A stretch of DNA of 64,000 nucleotides. It comes from Paenibacillus amylolyticus. GTDB lineage: Bacteria > Bacillota > Bacilli > Paenibacillales > Paenibacillaceae. Below, one piece after another: positions 34,901 through 43,622 of this stretch. The stretch is from NCBI RefSeq assembly GCF_001570725.1, contig NZ_BCNV01000001.1, positions 2,356,001 through 2,420,000 on the forward strand, written 5' to 3'. The notes beneath the pieces are model-generated. The model saw only the letters and a list, made by a program, of their open reading frames with translations. It was not told where the DNA came from and searched no databases. The translations under genes were made by a program, and so were the position numbers. Position 1 is the first letter of the stretch; every line of letters begins with the position of its first letter.

Positions 34901-35784
34901 GTGGATGGACTAAAGATCTGTCCGCTGCTTCATGGTTAGTTAGTGAACATGGGATTCGTGGTAAATATTTTAGCGATGCGAATTATATTGCCAAAGAAAA
35001 GGCTGGGAATTTTACGTATGAAGTAGACATGATGCTTGGTGAAACAGGAGGGGCAGGTTCTATTTTGTTCAGGGCTAGCGAAGATGGTCGCAGTGGTTAT
35101 TATCTGAATCTGGACCCTAACATGAAGGCAATCCGTCTGTTCTATAAAACCAATGGAGGATTTGAAGAACGGCAGGTTCTTTCAAAAGTACCCACTTTCA
35201 TTCAGCCAGGTCAAACGTATAAGGTGAAAATAGAAGCGAAGGGTCCGCATATTGTCGTTCACGTGGACAGTCAAAAAGTCATAGATATCATGGATGGCAC
35301 TTTTGCAGAAGGCCACTTCGGACTGAATGTATTTGGCGGCTCCGCATCCTATCAGAACGTCAATGTCAGCAACGGTGAACCTGCAAATATCACCAAGTCC
35401 AGTCTTGTAAATGCCGCAACACAAAAATCCATTTATACAGTGAACCTTGTCAACGGGGAGCCGGTTACCTTGCAAGATGCAAGTGCAGCTTCCGTCCAGA
35501 AGTGGGTATTTGTTCCGACAGGCGACGAAGCAGGTTCGTATTCGATTCGTACTACGGCCGGTCAGACGCTTGATCTGGATATAGGGCAAAACAAACTTCA
35601 GCTGTATCATTACTTGGGGTACAACAACCAGCGTTGGGTCCTTCACGAGAACAAAGACGGATCAGTTCATATTACTTCAGCTCATCATCAAAAAGCATTA
35701 GAAGTATCGGAAGATGGGACCGAACTCTTCCTAAGTGAACTAAATCCATCACTTGATCGACAAAAATGGATATTAAAAAAATAA
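31981..35784 (+). CDS. Secreted multidomain GH32 fructanase (levanase/inulinase type)
   Basis: The 1267-residue protein has a signal peptide (1-32), two CBM66-like beta-sandwich modules (about 60-222 and 226-388), a GH32 catalytic part (about 391-870), a BIG2-type Ig domain (about 879-965), a third CBM66-like module (968-1138) and a C-terminal ricin-type beta-trefoil (1139-1267, with QKW and QRW repeats). GH32 motifs visible are SDPNG with the nucleophile Asp, FRDPKV (transition-state Asp) and WECPDLF (acid/base Glu). The usual NDPNG is SDPNG here, and the loop after HLFHQ is shortened. It should release fructose or oligofructose from levan or inulin outside the cell. GGGTAAGGA precedes the ATG. 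Confidence 0.9.
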   Translation: MKDKSRFTICLLMATGLALTSNGIFTSNSIAAGAVLADQETNKQAKEELDIFESASKLNTNLIGWQVKGKGGLEDTSEGILLTSQPKENVMAISETVSDDFIYEADVMIRDTKADATLLFRSNEDGFNSYMLQIVPDAGLIRLRDATNGDGKLKEERKVSVEMGQIYHLKVKAVGSSLKVYWGNQYKPLIDVQDISYQNGKLGLHVWDGSALFSNIVVSDLKGNLGTVLSSKGKWQPDINGKRGTVEQESKAQQIYNKNATDMVYEGNITLRPDSIAALAFRSSTDGAEGYEATLTKEGDQVRVSLTNTTGTVIASSQRTYPSQMGAKHHVEIKAKGDRIQVFLDGYTTAAIDVKDSTYRSGSTGIVVKKGTAYFQDTYVTELSQYYNEIYRPQYHYTPIRGSASDPNGLVYFEGEYHLFHQDGGTWAHAVSKDMLNWKRLPIALPWNDHGHVWSGSAVADMTNASGLFGDSGGKGLIAYYTSFNPDSPNGNQRIGLAYSKDQGRTWEYSKERPIVIENPGKSGNEAGNWDFRDPKVIRDDENNRWVMVVSGGDHIRFYTSTNLLDWTFTDNWGYGDYVRGGVWECPDLFQLPVDGTSQKKWVMMISTGANPKTGGSDAEYFIGDLTADGKFVNDNPAGKVLRTDFGKEFYASMSFANMPDHRTVMMAWMTNWDYPFAFPTSIWKGELTIPREVSLVKTKDGIRMVQSPIKELESLRKPLYSASNKSVSPSSGNLLKGIISGAYEIEAEIEIPEASTVTEFGFNIREGANQKTVVGYKASDSRMFVDRTASGETDFSNLFSKKHEAPAQMENNRIKMRILVDESSVEAFGNDGKVVFSDVIFPDPASRAMSFYVKGGNVNVVSLKVHQLQSVWNEDIPSKAQIKMDTRVRELGVGESDTLQAMVEYGPGLGVQPLKWNSSNNEVIAIELADNSHAVIKAKKEGESTVTVSTPNGKTSTSVLVKVSGGEFRTNLSGWTKDLSAASWLVSEHGIRGKYFSDANYIAKEKAGNFTYEVDMMLGETGGAGSILFRASEDGRSGYYLNLDPNMKAIRLFYKTNGGFEERQVLSKVPTFIQPGQTYKVKIEAKGPHIVVHVDSQKVIDIMDGTFAEGHFGLNVFGGSASYQNVNVSNGEPANITKSSLVNAATQKSIYTVNLVNGEPVTLQDASAASVQKWVFVPTGDEAGSYSIRTTAGQTLDLDIGQNKLQLYHYLGYNNQRWVLHENKDGSVHITSAHHQKALEVSEDGTELFLSELNPSLDRQKWILKK

Positions 35785-36181
35785 TCAAAATTTATCCATG
35801 ATGGCGTATCTCATAGATATTCCATTTAAGTGATCTTATAAAATGCCGCTATTAATGCAGGGGACAAGAACATGGTACCAATGACGATTAGAAAGGTTAT
35901 CTGTTTCATTAAGATAAATAGATTAAAGTCGAAGAGGGACTGCATTTTGCACTCCCTCTTCTTTGTGATTTTACAATTAGGAAGATATAATCTACTAGTT
36001 TTAGCCTAGTTTTTGCGAACCTTTGAACCACACGGATTTGATTGACAAGGTATCTGAAATATTCGACCACTAAACCATTTCCATTTTAATCCAAGGATAG
36101 TAAAATCGGTTGTACCACCACTAGTATGAATGCCGGTGCAGATAGGGATTGGAGATGGCAGTATAGAAAGGAGGCGCTCAG
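35785..36181. other. Intergenic stretch with terminator and a repeat fragment
   Basis: A hairpin at 35931-35961 (GAAGAGGGA / TCCCTCTTC with TGCA / TGCA inside, then CTTTG) probably ends the fructanase transcript. GGGACAAGAAC at 35861-35871 is a fragment of the dispersed repeat (copy H). A TTGACA at 36042-36047 may be the -35 of the next gene, without a clear -10. Confidence 0.55.
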
Positions 36182-37843
36182 GTGTTCATCATTCGAAGTC
36201 CTTTAATATTAGCCTTGTTGATGATGTGTCTGATGTCAGGCTTGACTGCTTGTTCTGAGTCAGAGCAATCGGAAGATAAGGGTGCTTCGACAAAGGCTGA
36301 GTTCACGGAGCAGATACAGAGCCTTAATCTGAATCTGGAAGAACCGGCATGGAAGCTGGATACCACCCCCGTGAATCTAACGTGGTTCGTTGGAGCCGAA
36401 TGGTACGGGCACACTTGGGGTGAGAACCTGACTTCCAAATATGTCACCCAAAAAACAGGAGTCAATATCGAATTTGAAGTATCAACGGGGGAACCAAGCG
36501 TGATGTTATCACGGATGTTGACGACTGGTAGTCTGCCGGATTTGATAACCATCGGCTCCTGGGAGAGTGCGGTTAACAAACTTCGAGAGAGTAATCTCAT
36601 CTATGCCCTGGATGAGCTAGCTAACCAGTATGATCCTTACCTTTACAAGGTAGCAGGTGATGGTGCTCTACAATGGTATCGACAGGAAGACGGCCATACC
36701 TATGTCATCCCCAATGATGCGTACAGTCCCGAACAGATGCGTTCAACCGGCTTGACGGGAGCGAACCAAACCTTTCTCGTACGTAAAGATCTGTATGAGT
36801 CGATGGGCAAACCGGACCTTACCACACCGAAAGGTTTTCTAAATGCATTGCAATTGCTAAAGAATCAATATTCTGTTTATAAAGGTCAGCTCATCAGTCC
36901 ATTTTGGGCACAGGGGAATGCATCCTATGGGATGACCGATTATTTGCAAAATCTCCTTGCAATCCCCCATGAACAGAACGGTAAAGTATATGACCGAATG
37001 ACAGATCCCGATTATATCGAGTGGCTGAAAACATTTCGTATCGCTTACGAGCAGGGCCTGATTAATGTTGATTTTCTGGTCGACTCCAGTGCACAGGTGC
37101 AGGATAAAACCAACCATGCCCAATATTTTATGATGATTCGGGAATGGACAGACATATCGGACCTCAATTCGAAATTGGAAGTCCTTACGAATCAGAATTC
37201 ATACTATACTGCTGTAGATGGACCCCGGAGCAGCAGGGGAGAATCCGCCAAACTGTTCCCCGGCAGCATGGATGGATGGATGGTGACGATGATTAGCAGA
37301 TCCACGGAAAACCCTGAACGAGCCATCCGATTTTTGACCTATCTGGCCAGCGAAGAAGGCCAAAGGGATTTATTTTTGGGCAAAGAAGGTGAAACCTGGG
37401 CGATGAAGAACGGTAAACCGCAGTTGACGGCGGCAATGGTCCAGTTGCATGAAACGGATCGGGAGCGGCTGGGAAAGGAATATGGCATTATGGATACCTA
37501 CTGGATGCTGCGAAACCCTTCTTTCGTTAACAAGTGGAGACCAGAGAATGCCCCATCCATTAAGCAAATGGAGGATTTCGCCAACCAACAGGCCGATCTG
37601 GACAGCGGCATCTATAAAGGACTAGATCCTGTAGGAGATTCCGATATAGCGTTAGCCTGGTCACGTATTTCTCAGAATTGGGAAGAAGTACTGCCAGAAC
37701 TGATTACAGCGAAGGATGAAGCTGCCTTTGACAAAATTTTCGAAAATTTTCTGATACGTCGTGTGAACTACGGCTTTAACCAGGTGATGGAATATCGCCA
37801 GGCTGAACTGGAACTGCGAAAAGCCAAGATAGCCATTCCCTAA
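36182..37843 (+). CDS. Extracellular solute-binding lipoprotein (LplA/YtcQ-like)
   Basis: The 553-residue protein has a lipoprotein signal peptide with lipobox LTAC. It has the size and features of the large sugar-binding proteins of family 1 that accompany LplB/LplC permeases in Paenibacillus (TGSLPDLITIGSW, YVIPNDAY, FPGSMDGWMVTMISRSTENPERAIRFL). The start is GTG with AAAGGAGG upstream. No permease genes are near; instead a YesM kinase and YesN regulator follow, separated by 63 and 3 nt. It may deliver oligosaccharide to a permease encoded elsewhere or serve as a ligand sensor for the kinase; both are inference. Confidence 0.85.
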   Translation: MFIIRSPLILALLMMCLMSGLTACSESEQSEDKGASTKAEFTEQIQSLNLNLEEPAWKLDTTPVNLTWFVGAEWYGHTWGENLTSKYVTQKTGVNIEFEVSTGEPSVMLSRMLTTGSLPDLITIGSWESAVNKLRESNLIYALDELANQYDPYLYKVAGDGALQWYRQEDGHTYVIPNDAYSPEQMRSTGLTGANQTFLVRKDLYESMGKPDLTTPKGFLNALQLLKNQYSVYKGQLISPFWAQGNASYGMTDYLQNLLAIPHEQNGKVYDRMTDPDYIEWLKTFRIAYEQGLINVDFLVDSSAQVQDKTNHAQYFMMIREWTDISDLNSKLEVLTNQNSYYTAVDGPRSSRGESAKLFPGSMDGWMVTMISRSTENPERAIRFLTYLASEEGQRDLFLGKEGETWAMKNGKPQLTAAMVQLHETDRERLGKEYGIMDTYWMLRNPSFVNKWRPENAPSIKQMEDFANQQADLDSGIYKGLDPVGDSDIALAWSRISQNWEEVLPELITAKDEAAFDKIFENFLIRRVNYGFNQVMEYRQAELELRKAKIAIP

Positions 37844-37906
37844 TACATTGTTACCTACGTGATAACTAGTAATATACGGTATAACAAAGGTGGTGAATAC
37901 ATCAGA

Positions 37907-39745
37907 ATGAAATACCTGCTGACGAGATTGAGGAAGCTTTATCGCAATGCCCGTATATCCCAAAAGCTGTTTCTGGCCTTTAGCCTGATGATTGCCATAC
38001 CTGTTATTTTGATATCCTTTGTGTATATCCGCATGCAAGAAACCCAGCTATATAAGGACGCTATGGCGACAGGCAACAGCCACGTTACATGGCTGAATGA
38101 ACAATTACGCAGAAGAATGGATACGATTGAGAACGCTTCCAATACAGCCCTCACTCAAAAGTCATTTGTGGATTTTATTCATTCCAATATGATTGTGGAT
38201 GGACTGCGTCTGGTGAAGTTTAAGCAAAACCAGTTTGAGCAAATGCTCAATATCATTCAAAGCAATGCGATGATCAGTGAGCTTAGCTTTTACGTCGATA
38301 ACCCAAACTTGTATGAAATCTGGCCTGAAATCTATCATTATAAGAAATTTTGGCCGCAGAATTATTGGGTAAAGCTTCGGGACGAAGGTGGTGCGTCTTA
38401 CCGTTTATTTTCTTTTAGGGATGGTGAACACACATTATCCTACTATCGTCTGGTTCGTCTTCAAGGGCAGGAACAAAAACGCCCTAGTATTATGGAAGTG
38501 CGAGTCCCGCACAGCATGTTTTTCAGCGACCTGCTCCAGGAGAGCGAGGGGGACTTCTTTTCGGTGTTGATGAACGCGAGCGATCCTCCCCAGTATGTTT
38601 ACAATTCCCAACATGAGTTTTCTGAGAAGTACGGGCATGGGATGGCGGAGATCCTTGGCAGTATTCATCGCCAGCTGGATATATTGCCGCAGGAAAGTCC
38701 GCTTCAAGTTAAGGTGGGAGATCACAGCTTCTATGCATTGTATCGATACATCGCTCCGTTGAACACTTATGTGGTTGATATTGCTTCCCATCAGGCATTG
38801 ATGAAGGGGCCCCGCAGTTGGTATGCATTTGTGGTAACGATCACATTAGGTGTATTGCTGCTGATTATGCTACTCGTATCCCAAACAACGCGGCGTATTT
38901 TCCGGCGGTTGGACATCGTACTGGGTTCCATGCGTCAGGTACGGAAAGGCGAGCTGGATGCAATGATTGATACAGGCCTTGATGAGAACGAAAGAGGGGA
39001 TGAAATCGATGAAGTGGCGGTGAATTACAATAAAATGTTACATGAGGTCAAACGTCTAATGACACAGGTCGTGGATAAACAGTTAATTGCCAAAAACGCA
39101 CAGTTGCACTCCCTTCATTCACAGATTAATTCTCATTTTTTATATAACGCCCTGGAATCGATCCGTATGGTGGCAGAGGTACAGAGGCAGCCTGCTATAG
39201 CCAATTCATTGGTGTCGTTGGGCTCCCAGTTACGTTACAGCATGCAGTGGCGTAGTGATACCGTTGCTCTTCGTGAGGAGCTTGCCAATATCCAAAGTTA
39301 TATTGAATTTATCAACTTTATGGAAGGTGGCAGTATCGTTATGACCACCGATCTTCCTCAGGAGATCCTTCGCTACACCATTCCCAAGATGTGTATGCAG
39401 CCCATCGTTGAAAATGTAGTTCATCACGGGGCACCTTCAGGCGGCAGGGTAACTGTAGAGATTACCTACTCTGTGGAGAATGACAGTCTGCTTTTGATTA
39501 ACATAAGAGATGATGGAGAGGGGTTAGAGCCTGAGATGTTACACCGTCTTCAGGCAATACTGCGGAGCGAATCGGATACACCCATGGTTACTAGCAGGAG
39601 CGGACTTGGTTTGGAAAACGTGAATAAGCGGTTGCAGCTTCATTATGGCAAGAATTGTGGTCTTTGGATTGATAGTGTGCAAGGTGCATATACCTGCGTA
39701 ACGATACGTTTGCCTTGGGAAAATGTAAATCTTGGAGGGTGGTAG
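37907..39745 (+). CDS. YesM-type sensor histidine kinase
   Basis: The 612-residue protein has a membrane segment at about 25-43, a large extracellular sensor of about 250 residues (about 45-295), membrane segment 2 (FVVTITLGVLLLIMLLV), HAMP, a His_kinase domain with the phosphorylated His410 in QINSHFLYNALE, and an ATPase domain (QPIVENVVHHG, DDGEGL, GLGLENVNKRL). The start at 37907 (MKYLLTRL) is the first plausible one; its AAGGTGG lies about 13 nt away, which is long. YesM kinases sense carbohydrates or their binding proteins and pair with YesN regulators, here the next gene at 3 nt. Confidence 0.88.
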   Translation: MKYLLTRLRKLYRNARISQKLFLAFSLMIAIPVILISFVYIRMQETQLYKDAMATGNSHVTWLNEQLRRRMDTIENASNTALTQKSFVDFIHSNMIVDGLRLVKFKQNQFEQMLNIIQSNAMISELSFYVDNPNLYEIWPEIYHYKKFWPQNYWVKLRDEGGASYRLFSFRDGEHTLSYYRLVRLQGQEQKRPSIMEVRVPHSMFFSDLLQESEGDFFSVLMNASDPPQYVYNSQHEFSEKYGHGMAEILGSIHRQLDILPQESPLQVKVGDHSFYALYRYIAPLNTYVVDIASHQALMKGPRSWYAFVVTITLGVLLLIMLLVSQTTRRIFRRLDIVLGSMRQVRKGELDAMIDTGLDENERGDEIDEVAVNYNKMLHEVKRLMTQVVDKQLIAKNAQLHSLHSQINSHFLYNALESIRMVAEVQRQPAIANSLVSLGSQLRYSMQWRSDTVALREELANIQSYIEFINFMEGGSIVMTTDLPQEILRYTIPKMCMQPIVENVVHHGAPSGGRVTVEITYSVENDSLLLINIRDDGEGLEPEMLHRLQAILRSESDTPMVTSRSGLGLENVNKRLQLHYGKNCGLWIDSVQGAYTCVTIRLPWENVNLGGW

Positions 39746-39748
39746 AAC

Positions 39749-41290
39749 ATGATTAATATCCTGATTGTGGACGATCAAAAACACATTCGTGACGGCCTGC
39801 AGGCCATGCTGCATCAATTTCCTCTGGAGCTGAGCAACATATACTGTGCCGCGAGCGGGCTTGAGGCGCTGTGCCTATTGCGGCAGCATTGCATTCACAT
39901 TGTTATTACCGATATTATGATGCCGGATATGGATGGGTTGGCACTCATGGCTCAAACCAAAGAAGAATACATGGATGTGGAATACCTCATTATCAGCGGT
40001 TATCGTGATTTTACATATGCCCAAAAAGCTATCGGGCTTGGGGCAAAGGGCTACTTGCTCAAACCTTTGAAGCGAGAGGATCTGCAACATTCCCTGGAGC
40101 ATGTATGGCAAGAGATCCAGACACGGCAGGCACTTACGCATAATATGCAGCGTGTATCCATTCTCGCCCAAGAGACCGATCGAAAAGAATTACGAATGTT
40201 TATGCAAGGTGCGTTAAGTGATGACGGCTGGATTCTTCAGATTGAGGAACAGAATGATGCGTTATGGCGTAATTATCGTCTAGCCCTGCTGCGGGAAGAA
40301 GTTTGCATGAACCAGCCCGGGGCCAGCAGCGCCCATAGTATGGAAGCCATTGCTTATCGTGTGTTTGGCAGACAAGGTTGTATTTGCCTGCAACATCGCC
40401 CATACCTGATCCTTGCGGTGGATGCGTCCATAGATCCAAGTGTTTTGCCTGCAGCGCTCAAGGAAGGAAAGATCGATGCCATAACGGCCATGACTAACCC
40501 GATTCAGGGTTTAGAAGAACTACCCGACAGCTATACCCAAGTGCTTGAGCTTTATCGCCACAGTTACCTTTTTCCTGATCAGTACAGTATCTTCCCAGCA
40601 CATATTGAGCATATGGAACAGCAGTGGCAACTTCCCTATGAAGACTTATATGAACTGTTCCAGTCGGTTGGAACAGATAACAGTGGAACAATTACTCAGG
40701 GTATTTCTGCAATATTTCACAAAAAGGTTCTTCAACGCTATCCTATACGCTATACCCAACAGCTCTGCGCCGCCACCGTTCAGATGATGGAGGAATACGA
40801 ACGAGTTATCCGCCCTTATATGGGGGAAGAAGTGCTGGACCTTGAATCCTTGCGTAATCTCTTTGATTATCAAGGGATGCGTGATTATATACAAGCACTG
40901 CAAAAACAGCTGCTTCGGCTGAACCAGTTATATTATGACTATAAGTGCAGCTATCGCAATTCGCAGGATCTAAATGAAGCCATTCGTTATATACACGAGA
41001 GTTACCACAAACCGTTGGACCTAGCGATGGTATCCAATCATGTATCGCTTAATTATGCTTATTTTTCAAATCTGTTTAAGAAGAATATTGGTAAAGGTTT
41101 TGCTGAATACCTACGAGATGTGCGTCTGGATAAAGCCCGCAAGCTTCTCGTCGAAACCGATCATAAAATTGTTGAGGTGGCTGCTATGGTTGGCTATGAA
41201 AGCTACAAAAGCTTTACCCGCGCGTTCCGACTTGTGATGCAGATCCAACCCACAGAGTACCGACAGATGATGCGGCAGAAGGCAGATTGA
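39749..41290 (+). CDS. YesN-type response regulator with AraC output domain
   Basis: The 513-residue protein has a receiver domain (INILIVDDQKHIRD; phosphoacceptor Asp55 in ITDIMMPDMDG; Lys in LLKPLKRED), a long central region of about 280 residues, and a C-terminal AraC-type double helix-turn-helix (LDLAMVSNHVSLNYAYFSNLFKK and IVEVAAMVGYESYKSFTRAFR). GGAGGGTGG precedes the ATG. With the kinase it forms a complete system that likely activates neighbouring carbohydrate genes: the binding protein itself, the GH16 gene 153 nt downstream, or the GH32 gene upstream. Confidence 0.9.
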   Translation: MINILIVDDQKHIRDGLQAMLHQFPLELSNIYCAASGLEALCLLRQHCIHIVITDIMMPDMDGLALMAQTKEEYMDVEYLIISGYRDFTYAQKAIGLGAKGYLLKPLKREDLQHSLEHVWQEIQTRQALTHNMQRVSILAQETDRKELRMFMQGALSDDGWILQIEEQNDALWRNYRLALLREEVCMNQPGASSAHSMEAIAYRVFGRQGCICLQHRPYLILAVDASIDPSVLPAALKEGKIDAITAMTNPIQGLEELPDSYTQVLELYRHSYLFPDQYSIFPAHIEHMEQQWQLPYEDLYELFQSVGTDNSGTITQGISAIFHKKVLQRYPIRYTQQLCAATVQMMEEYERVIRPYMGEEVLDLESLRNLFDYQGMRDYIQALQKQLLRLNQLYYDYKCSYRNSQDLNEAIRYIHESYHKPLDLAMVSNHVSLNYAYFSNLFKKNIGKGFAEYLRDVRLDKARKLLVETDHKIVEVAAMVGYESYKSFTRAFRLVMQIQPTEYRQMMRQKAD

Positions 41291-41378
41291 GCTAAAAGCC
41301 AAAAAAATGGGATACCACAAAAACAATTGTACCTTTTCAGCAGATTAACCTATTCGATAGAATAAAGACACTCCCATC

Positions 41379-41392
41379 TGTAAGCGTTTTCC
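41379..41392 (+). promoter_or_regulatory. cre site (CcpA binding) before the GH16 gene
   Basis: TGTAAGCGTTTTCC matches the consensus TGWAANCGNTNWCA at 13 of 14 positions. It lies 52 nt before the ATG and downstream of a weak promoter (TTGTAC at 41327, TATTCG at 41351), a position expected for repression by roadblock. Confidence 0.75.
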
Positions 41393-41443
41393 TTAATGCG
41401 CATGGATTGGGAGAAGCTATTATTCTATTAAAGGAGGGCAATT

Positions 41444-43492
41444 ATGAAACCATCTCACTTTACGGCAAAACGGTTTATGAATAAGGGACTCGGTATGTTC
41501 CTTGTGGTTGTGATGCTGGCTAGTATTGGCATACTGCCAGCTTCAAAGGTTCAGGCAGCGGGAACTACTGTAACCTCAATGGAGTACTTCTCACCAGCAG
41601 ACGGGCCTGTTATTTCAAAATCAGGGGTTGGCAAGGCCAGCTACGGATTTGTTATGCCGAAGTTCAATGGAGGCTCCGCGACATGGAATGATGTTTACAG
41701 TGATGTAGGCGTTAATGTAAAAGTGGGCAACAACTGGGTTGATATCGACCAGGCAGGCGGTTATATCTATAACCAAAACTGGGGGCACTGGAGCGATGGC
41801 GGCTTCAATGGCTATTGGTTCACCCTCTCCGCAACAACCGAGATTCAACTGTACTCCAAAGCAAATGGTGTTAAGCTGGAGTATCAACTTGTATTCCAAA
41901 ACATCAACAAAACAACCATCACAGCGATGAATGCGACACAAGGTCCACAAATCACAGCAAGTTTCACAGGCGGTGCAGGCTTTACATATCCAACGTTCAA
42001 CAATAATCCTGCGGTCACTTATGAAGCTGTTGCGGATGATTTGAAGGTGTATGTCAAACCTGTAAACAGCAACACCTGGATTGATATTGACAATAACGCA
42101 GCCAGCGGCTGGATCTACGATCAAAATTTTGGCCAATTCACGGATGGCGGCGGTGGGTACTGGTTTAACGTAACGGAGTCGATCAATGTCAAATTGGAAT
42201 CAAAGTCTTCTTCGGCTAATCTGGTTTATACGATTACGTTTAATGAACCTACAAGAAATTCATATGTTATTACGCCATACGAAGGAACAACTTTCACAGC
42301 AGATGCAAATGGGTCCATCGGGGTTCCGCTTCCGAAAATTGATGGAGGGGCGCCAATCGCCAAGGAACTGGGTAATTTTGTATACCAAATTAACATCAAT
42401 GGGCAGTGGGTTGATTTGAGTAACTCCAGCCAGAGCAAATTTGTATACTCCGGTAATGGGTATAACAATATGTCCGATGCCAACCAGTGGGGTTACTGGG
42501 CCGATTATGTCTATGGTCTTTGGTTCCAGCCAATCCAAGAAAATATGCAGATCCGTATTGGATATCCGCTGAATGGACAGGTGGGTGGCAATATTGGCAA
42601 CAACTTCGTCAACTATACCTTCATCGGTAATCCAAATGCTCCGCGTCCGGATGTATCCGATCAAGAGGATATCTCCATCGGAACACCAACCGACCCGGCA
42701 ATCGCGGGCATGAATCTCATTTGGCAGGATGAATTCAACGGAACTACGCTGGATACAAGTAAATGGAACTATGAAACAGGATATTATCTCAATAACGATC
42801 CCGGTACTTGGGGATGGGGAAATGCAGAACTGCAGCACTACACAAACAGCACCCAGAATGTATATGTACAGGACGGGAAGCTGAATATCAAAGCCATGAA
42901 CGACAGCAAATCTTTCCCGCAGGATCCAAATCGGTATGCGCAGTATTCTTCAGGAAAGATTAACACCAAGGATAAACTATCCTTGAAATACGGCAGAGTC
43001 GATTTTCGTGCCAAGCTTCCTACAGGTGATGGTGTATGGCCAGCACTGTGGATGCTTCCACAAGATTCGGTATACGGGACTTGGGCTGCATCAGGAGAAA
43101 TTGATGTTATGGAAGCGAGAGGCCGTCTGCCTGGATCAGTAAGCGGTACCATACACTTTGGTGGACAATGGCCCGGGAATCAGTATTCCGGCGGTGATTA
43201 TCACTTCCCGGCGGGGCAAACTTTTGCCAATGATTATCATGTATACTCAGTAGTCTGGGAAGAGGACAACATTAAATGGTATGTGGACGGCAAGTTTTTC
43301 TATAAAGTCACTAACGAGCAGTGGTATTCCGCAGCTGCACCGAATAATCCGAATGCACCTTTCGATGAGCCGTTCTACCTTATTATGAACTTGGCAATCG
43401 GCGGAAACTTTGACGGCGGCCGCACTCCGAACGCCTCCGATATCCCGGCGACGATGCAAGTCGATTATGTACGCGTGTATAAAGAACAGTAA
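41444..43492 (+). CDS. Secreted GH16 endo-beta-1,3(4)-glucanase with three N-terminal repeats
   Basis: The 682-residue protein has a signal peptide (1-38, VQAAG). Three related beta-rich modules of about 100-135 residues follow (about 45-165, 168-265, 270-405), each with a (F/Y)..P.F/KI.GG start, a W(V/I)D(I/L) strand and a GYWF or GLWF strand. The GH16 domain (about 424-682) has the laminarinase fold: WQDEFNG, then the catalytic GEIDVMEARG (nucleophile E552, D554, acid/base E557) and a C-terminal YVRVYK. It should cleave beta-1,3- or mixed-linkage glucan. The N-terminal repeats probably bind glucan, but I cannot name their family. AAAGGAGGG precedes the ATG. Confidence 0.9.
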   Translation: MKPSHFTAKRFMNKGLGMFLVVVMLASIGILPASKVQAAGTTVTSMEYFSPADGPVISKSGVGKASYGFVMPKFNGGSATWNDVYSDVGVNVKVGNNWVDIDQAGGYIYNQNWGHWSDGGFNGYWFTLSATTEIQLYSKANGVKLEYQLVFQNINKTTITAMNATQGPQITASFTGGAGFTYPTFNNNPAVTYEAVADDLKVYVKPVNSNTWIDIDNNAASGWIYDQNFGQFTDGGGGYWFNVTESINVKLESKSSSANLVYTITFNEPTRNSYVITPYEGTTFTADANGSIGVPLPKIDGGAPIAKELGNFVYQININGQWVDLSNSSQSKFVYSGNGYNNMSDANQWGYWADYVYGLWFQPIQENMQIRIGYPLNGQVGGNIGNNFVNYTFIGNPNAPRPDVSDQEDISIGTPTDPAIAGMNLIWQDEFNGTTLDTSKWNYETGYYLNNDPGTWGWGNAELQHYTNSTQNVYVQDGKLNIKAMNDSKSFPQDPNRYAQYSSGKINTKDKLSLKYGRVDFRAKLPTGDGVWPALWMLPQDSVYGTWAASGEIDVMEARGRLPGSVSGTIHFGGQWPGNQYSGGDYHFPAGQTFANDYHVYSVVWEEDNIKWYVDGKFFYKVTNEQWYSAAAPNNPNAPFDEPFYLIMNLAIGGNFDGGRTPNASDIPATMQVDYVRVYKEQ

Positions 43493-43547
43493 TTTGTGAA
43501 TTCGGATACAGCGAATGAAGATCAGATCTCATACTCTAAAATAGGCT

Positions 43548-43588
43548 TACGACCGATTCCCGATATTTCTACTTGGGAATCGGTCGTA
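43548..43588. terminator. Bidirectional terminator hairpin between GH16 and hydrolase genes
   Basis: TACGACCGATTCCC (43548-43561) and GGGAATCGGTCGTA (43575-43588) form a perfect 14-bp stem with a 13-nt loop. No T-run is present, so efficiency is uncertain. Confidence 0.6.
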
Positions 43589-43622
43589 CTGGTTAACTGA
43601 ATACGATGAGTCAGGTGACCAT

